This document shows positions 29,716-34,030 of a stretch of DNA of 34,030 nucleotides, one piece after another. Position 1 is the stretch's first letter, and each line of letters begins with the position of its first letter. The stretch is taken from contig NW_008246088.1 of the NCBI RefSeq assembly GCF_000281045.1, positions 538,634-572,663 of the forward strand, given 5' to 3'. The position numbers were made by a program, and so were the translations under genes. Source of the stretch: Saprolegnia diclina VS20 (Eukaryota; Oomycota; Saprolegniomycetes; Saprolegniales; Saprolegniaceae). The notes under the pieces were generated by a model. The model was not told the DNA's origin. It made no database searches and saw only the letters and a list, made by a program, of their open reading frames with translations.

Positions 29716-31704
29716 ATGAGTTCCGACGACGAGCAGAAGCTGCTGAAGAAGCTCAAGAAGGAGAAGAAGGAGAAGAAGGAGAAGAAGGAGAAGAAGGCCA
29801 AGAAGGAGAAGAAGCGCTCGCGCTCGGACGACGAGACGACCGACGTCGCCGAAGACGAGGAAGCGCCGGCGGCCTCGCCCGCCTCGGACGAGGAAGTCGC
29901 GTCGCCGGCCGCCAAGAAAGCCAAAAACGTCTCGACGATCGGCGAGGGCAACCCGAAGGTCTCGGACTTCCGCGTCGGCGACATCACGATTGCTGCGCTC
30001 GAGAAGCGCGGTATCTCGACGCTCTTCCCGATCCAGTCGATGACGTTCGACAAGATCTACGACGAGTTTGATCTCATTGGCCGTGCGCGCACGGGCATGG
30101 GCAAGACGCTCGCGTTTGTCTTGCCGGTCGTCGAGCGCCTCTTCAAGGAGGGCAAGCGCACCAACCGCGGCCGTGCCGCCAAGGTCATTTGCATGGCGCC
30201 GACGCGCGAGCTCGCCAAGCAGGTCGCAACCGAGTTTGAGCAGACGGCGCCGAGCCTCAAGACGACGTGCATTTACGGTGGCGCGTCGTACCAGTCGCAG
30301 AACCAGGACTTCCGCGACGGCGTCGACATCGTCGTCGGTACCACCGGTCGTATCTGCGACCACCTCGAGCGTGGCACGCTGCGCCTGAACGAGTGCAAGT
30401 TTTTGATCCTTGACGAAGCCGACACCATGCTCGAGATGGGGTTCCGCGAGGACATCCAGAAGGTCTTTGAGGCCATGGAGGCGGCCAAGACCGCGCACCA
30501 GACGCTCCTCTTCTCGGCCACGATCCCGTCGTGGCTCGACCAGGTCGCCAAGAAGTACATGAAGCCGGACCGCGTCTACGTCAACATGGTCAACGACAAC
30601 GAAGACCAGGCCTCGAAGGACGTCCAGCACATTGCGATCCCTTGCCATTGGCAGACGCGCGCGAGCCTCCTCGCCAACCTCCTCTCCATGTATGCGACCA
30701 AGACGTCGCGCACGATCATTTTCGCCGAAACGAAGAAGGACTGCAACGAACTCGCCGTCAACCCGGACATCAAGCAGGACGCCCAAGTCCTCCACGGTGA
30801 CATTGCGCAGAACCAGCGCGAGATCACGATGCAGGCCTTCCGTGACGGCAAGATCCGTCTTCTGATTGCGACCGACGTGGCTGCGCGCGGTCTCGACATG
30901 GACGTCGACCTCGTCATCAACTCGGAGCCGCCGCGCAAGCAGTCGGGTCGCGCCGACGTCGACACGTACGTGCACCGCTCGGGTCGTACCGGTCGTGCCG
31001 GTAAGAAGGGCACGTGCATAACGCTCTTCACGCCCAAGCAGAAGGACAACCTCCTCCTGATTGAGCGGTCGATCAAGAACAAGTTTATCATGAAGGCGGC
31101 GCCCAACGTCGACGACATGGTGACGGGTGCGGCCGCGACTGCCGCCTCGGAGATCGAGACCGTGGACCCCAACATGATCGAGCTCTTCCTCGAGACGGCC
31201 AAGACGTTGATCGACACGATGGGCGCCGAGAAGAGTCTCGCTGCCGCCCTCGCGTGCATCACGGGCCACACCAAGCCGCCGGCGAAGGCGTCGCTCCTCT
31301 CGGGCTCGCCGGACCTCACGACGGTCCTCTTCGAGTCGTCCAACGTCATTCGCGCCAAGGGCTACGTCTGGAACGCCGTCAACCGCGACATCCCGGAAGA
31401 GTTTGCCAAGGACATCAAGAGCATGCAGCTCACGGCCGACTCTATGGGCGCGTGCTTTGACTTGCCAAACGCCGGCCTCAAGGTCATTGAGGACCTCATC
31501 GCGGCCAAGGACTCGAGCTCGTACGGCTGCCCGTACTCGCTCCCCAAGACGCTCCCCAAGATGCAGGAGCTGCCCCAGCGCACGGGCGGCTTCGGCGGCG
31601 GCTACGGCGGTGGTCGTGGCGGTGGCTATGGCGGCGGTCGTGGCGGCGGTGGCCGCGGTGGTCGTGGCGGCCCTCCCGGCGGTCGTGGTGGCCGTCGCTG
31701 GTAA
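29716..31704 (+). CDS. DDX21/DDX50-type nucleolar DEAD-box RNA helicase with GUCT domain and RGG tail
   Basis: An intronless gene of 662 residues. The N-terminus is a Lys/Glu repeat (KKEKKEKKEKK, about residues 9-35), then acidic and KR-rich, typical of nucleolar targeting. Helicase motifs: Q motif (FPIQSMTFD), I (ARTGMGKT), Ia (APTRELAKQ), TTGR, II (LDEADTML), III (FSATIP), V (TDVAARGLDMD) and VI (HRSGRTGRAG). A GUCT-like C-terminal RNA-binding region follows (about 505-600, e.g. AAALACITGHTKPP, SSNVIRAKGYVWNAV), then a Gly-Arg-rich tail (FGGGYGGGRGGG and onward). DDX21 proteins act in rRNA transcription and processing. Very strong codon bias suggests high expression and leaves an accidental long antisense open frame. 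Confidence 0.95.
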   Translation: MSSDDEQKLLKKLKKEKKEKKEKKEKKAKKEKKRSRSDDETTDVAEDEEAPAASPASDEEVASPAAKKAKNVSTIGEGNPKVSDFRVGDITIAALEKRGISTLFPIQSMTFDKIYDEFDLIGRARTGMGKTLAFVLPVVERLFKEGKRTNRGRAAKVICMAPTRELAKQVATEFEQTAPSLKTTCIYGGASYQSQNQDFRDGVDIVVGTTGRICDHLERGTLRLNECKFLILDEADTMLEMGFREDIQKVFEAMEAAKTAHQTLLFSATIPSWLDQVAKKYMKPDRVYVNMVNDNEDQASKDVQHIAIPCHWQTRASLLANLLSMYATKTSRTIIFAETKKDCNELAVNPDIKQDAQVLHGDIAQNQREITMQAFRDGKIRLLIATDVAARGLDMDVDLVINSEPPRKQSGRADVDTYVHRSGRTGRAGKKGTCITLFTPKQKDNLLLIERSIKNKFIMKAAPNVDDMVTGAAATAASEIETVDPNMIELFLETAKTLIDTMGAEKSLAAALACITGHTKPPAKASLLSGSPDLTTVLFESSNVIRAKGYVWNAVNRDIPEEFAKDIKSMQLTADSMGACFDLPNAGLKVIEDLIAAKDSSSYGCPYSLPKTLPKMQELPQRTGGFGGGYGGGRGGGYGGGRGGGGRGGRGGPPGGRGGRRW

Positions 31705-31815
31705 TTAAGATAGACTTTAGAAATTACAACTATACAACAACATGAACACAATTATACATAGCAACTGAGATTAATGGCCTTGACAAAATTGTCGGCAAAA
31801 TCGACTACTAAAAAG

Positions 31816-32490
31816 TTAGTTGCCGACGCGCGCGGCCGTCCACTGCGCGTGCTGCTTGTTGTGGAAGTGCGCTTCGTGCACAAAGGCCGCGTCCGGGAAC
31901 GCGCCGTTGACGCAGTTGTTGCAGCGGCTCAGGTAGTTGCCCGTGTCGTCCGCGAGCGCGATCTTGCCCTTGCCCGCGTCCATGCACGTCCACTGCGCCC
32001 ACGGCCCCTCCGTGTAGTCGGCCACGTGCACGAACGCTTCGTCGGCGTGCGTCGCGATCGGCGCGCAGTTGGTGCAGCGGGCGAGGAACTTGCCGTTGTC
32101 GCCCTGGAGCGCGACCTTGTTGTTGGCGGCGCGGACGACCGTCCAGACCGCGGCCGGGCTCACGGCGTCGGCGTGGACAAAGGCGGCATCCGGGTACGCG
32201 GCGTCCGGGATGCAGTTGTTGCAGCGCGAAAAGTACTTGCCCGTGTCGGCGCGGAGCGTAATGCGGTCGCCGTCGCGGAAGTCGCAGCCACGCACGGCGT
32301 CGCCGAGCAGGAGCGGCGCGACGCGGCCATGGTGGGCGGTCGCCGCGTACGCGCAGCCAAGCGCGACGCCGAGGCCCAACGCGAGCGCCGCCTTGCGCGG
32401 GCGGCTCGCGCTCGGGCGCTCCGAGTGCTTGAGCACGAGACGCGTCGTGGGCAAGGCCACGCTGTTGTTACCGCTGCCGTACGTGGTCAT
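31816..32490 (-). CDS. Single-pass membrane protein with three fascin/beta-trefoil-like repeats
   Basis: A single-exon gene of 224 residues. A short basic cytosolic N-terminus precedes one hydrophobic segment (about 34-51, AALALGLGVALGCAYAATA), a likely signal anchor that would place the rest outside the cell or in the lumen. The rest is a threefold repeat of about 49-51 residues: (R/K)(I/V)(T/A)L..D.GKYFSRCNNC, then (D/E)AAFVH and a Trp near each end. The RCxNC pairs fall at about 89-93, 138-142 and 189-193. Three such units are what a beta-trefoil needs, and the first strand of each resembles fascin-like or lectin-like domains. Binding to a glycan or other surface ligand is inferred, not shown. 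A slightly longer frame begins with a non-ATG codon; the ATG at 32490 is the first real start. Confidence 0.72.
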   Translation of the reverse strand: MTTYGSGNNSVALPTTRLVLKHSERPSASRPRKAALALGLGVALGCAYAATAHHGRVAPLLLGDAVRGCDFRDGDRITLRADTGKYFSRCNNCIPDAAYPDAAFVHADAVSPAAVWTVVRAANNKVALQGDNGKFLARCTNCAPIATHADEAFVHVADYTEGPWAQWTCMDAGKGKIALADDTGNYLSRCNNCVNGAFPDAAFVHEAHFHNKQHAQWTAARVGN

Positions 32491-33184
32491 CTTGGCGTAC
32501 CGAAAAGAAAAGTGGGTGCCCAAACTTCAAGTCGATCATCCCAGCCGCCCAATATCTATCACCCAGGCAGTGCTGCTCCCACTGTCTTCGCTGCCGCCGC
32601 CACCAGCCCTCACCAGAGGCTCAGAGAACAGTACTACGCCAATACCGTCAGGCGGCAGTGCTCGGGGCTTGTAGTACCTGACTTGTCGAATGCATCTATC
32701 TTCTCGTGGGCGTTGCGCGTGGTGCGCGGCCAGCGGCGTCGAGGTCAACAAGGTTTTCTGTGACATGAATCATAACACCATTTACTGCATATGACACGAT
32801 TTGCGTTGAATAAGATCTGGCCTCGTATACTTGTCTTTTGTAGCAAGTGGACATTGGTAGGAAATGGTGTACGGACGGTGCAACGAATGCCATCCGAATA
32901 GTGTATGAAATTTGGCGACAAACCACCCACCCAATGCGCTCCCTCACTCGCACCATGACTCGCCACGATGCGCAACGCACTCGCACCGACTGCTCGTGCT
33001 GAGAGCCTAGTTGAAACTTAGCTTTTTCGAACAAGCGAGCGTCTTCCGATGGTTAGCGCTGTGCTGTCTTGGTCGTACACTATTACCGTGCGTCGGAAGA
33101 TCGCAACGCAAAGATCCCGTTGGGCTGGAAGAAAGATCGCGGGCAGAACGTCGTCGTCGTCGATACAGATTGCATTAGGCCCTC
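32491..33184. other. Divergent intergenic region, no gene seen
   Basis: These 694 nt lie between the beta-trefoil-like gene (minus) and the cathepsin-like gene (plus). An open minus-strand frame (about 32696-33034) lacks an ATG at its beginning and has no recognisable character. The promoters of both neighbours should be here. Confidence 0.5.
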
Positions 33185-34030
33185 ATGCAACGCCTTCTCT
33201 TGGTCCTCATGGCCATGACTGGCGTCGGCTATGGCTCGTACTGCCAGCGCACGATGCGCCAGCGCGAACACCTGCATCCGAGCGTGCATACGCTGCCGCC
33301 ACCGACGGACACCGAGGTGCTGGCGATGGCGTCGCTGCCAAAGGCGCTCGATTGGTGCGAGCGCGGTATGTGCACGTCGTCTTGGAACCAGCACATTCCG
33401 CAGTACTGCGGGTCGTGCTTTGCGCACGGCGCGCTCTCGAGTGCGAACGACCGCATCAAGATCCTCAACCACAAGCTCGGGTTCCACGGCCCGGACGTGA
33501 TGCTCGGGCGGCAGAGCTTTCTCAACTGCGCGCCGGGCCACGGCCTCTCGCACGGCTGCAAGGGCGGCGAGCCCGCGGACGTGTACGAGTTTATGCACAA
33601 GTATGGCCTTCCGGACGAGACGTGTCTGCACTACAACGCGACCGACTACACCAAGTACATTGACTTGTACAATGGCACGTGTCCGCCGGACGGCTACTGC
33701 GTCAAGTACACTTACCAGCTTACCTCATTTCCTCTGACGCTATCGTTCTAGCTGCATGAAGACGCCCGACAGCCTCAATGTGCCCCACTGCTTCCCCGTG
33801 ACCAAGATGGTCCGGTATCGAGCGAAGGAGTATGCGCGCATTGCCGGCGAGCATGCCATGATGCACGAGCTCCTCAACGGTCCGATTACGTGCGGGATTG
33901 CGTGCAGCCCGCCGTTCATCAACGACTACACGGCCGGGATCCTGCACGATACGACCAACTTCACGCACATTGACCACGACGTTGAGATTGTCGGGTGGGG
34001 CGAGGACGAAGCCGGCGTCAAGTTTTGGCG
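33185..34030 (+). CDS. Cathepsin X/Z-like papain-family cysteine protease (3' end cut by window)
   Basis: Exon 1 (33185-33705) and the start of exon 2 (33752 onward) are separated by a 46-nt intron (33706-33751); the gene runs off the window. A signal peptide (MQRLLLVLMAMTGVGYG) precedes a short propeptide containing Cys20, as in cathepsin Z, whose proregion is short and carries a Cys. The mature part shows NQHIPQYCGSCFAH, with oxyanion Gln69, the His-Ile-Pro mini-loop insertion that marks cathepsin X/Z, and active Cys78. Later come GLPDETC, a Cys-rich stretch, NGPITCGI and HDVEIVGWGEDE with the catalytic His. The Asn of the triad (NSWG) lies beyond the window. It acts as a carboxypeptidase in animals; here it is probably lysosomal or secreted. 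Confidence 0.92.

Noticed and set aside
29404-31269. A 621-codon open frame antisense to the DDX21-like helicase
   Set aside because: Strongly G/C-ending codons avoid TTA, CTA and TCA, which keeps the antisense frame free of stops. The product is a low-complexity Arg/Leu/Val/Asp sequence with no domain, and the sense gene is certain. The last 100 codons beyond the helicase start have non-host codon use.
1-34030. tRNA, rRNA, CRISPR array, prophage or bacterial operon
   Set aside because: Looked for cloverleaf B-box patterns, regularly spaced repeats and phage-like gene order; none seen. The window is eukaryotic throughout.

Overview
This is a eukaryotic nuclear window, most likely from an oomycete of the Saprolegniales (Saprolegnia/Achlya/Aphanomyces-like). 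The basis is inference: strongly G/C-ending codons, very short GT-AG introns (mostly 41-62 nt, many 42-48 nt, ending in TAG), tight gene packing on both strands, and a mix of animal-like flagellum/cilium genes with oomycete-type core-promoter elements (Inr, consensus YCAYTYY). A 180-base run of N (22717-22896) shows this is a draft assembly scaffold.

Layout, left to right: an unidentified plus-strand tail (1-185); an intron-rich class II eIF4E (4EHP-like) on the minus strand (505-1452); an S9 prolyl-oligopeptidase-family peptidase (2134-4118); a cap guanine-N7 methyltransferase carrying N-terminal WW domains (4378-5829); a four-exon gene of unknown function on the minus strand (6352-7044), found only by splicing; a TBC1D31/WDR67-like protein in six exons, one of its introns being GC-AG (7363-11619); mitochondrial complex I NDUFV1 on the minus strand (11939-13496); a TMCO4/DUF726-like membrane protein (14828-16879); a FAM227-like protein (16965-18542); UBE2S on the minus strand, its start codon alone on exon 1 (18588-19233); and a multipass membrane protein of unknown function with a WW-like module and a Cys/His cluster (19644-22095).

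The region 22096-23793 is repeat-like: AT-richer sequence, the assembly gap, then a nearly perfect inverted repeat with 223-nt arms around an 84-nt loop. After it come DDX59 (seven exons, 23794-25640), a fimbrin/plastin with an unusually long Pro/Ala-rich linker (26760-29144), a DDX21-type nucleolar DEAD-box helicase (29716-31704), a single-pass membrane protein with three Cys-paired repeats resembling a beta-trefoil (31816-32490, minus), and a cathepsin X/Z-like protease cut by the window end (33185-34030).

The genes are mostly housekeeping and do not form one operon-like system. Two loose themes are visible: mRNA cap biology (4EHP-like cap-binding protein and WW-fused cap methyltransferase about 3 kb apart) and cilium-linked families (TBC1D31, FAM227, DDX59), which fits an organism with flagellate zoospores. 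The most interesting items are the WW-cap methyltransferase fusion, the intron-hidden genes, the foldback element, a palindromic TATCCGGATA motif upstream of several starts, the apparent loss of the nucleophile Ser in the TMCO4-like protein, and repeat or linker elaborations in TBC1D31-like and fimbrin. All splice models were read by eye from frame continuity and GT/GC-AG signals.
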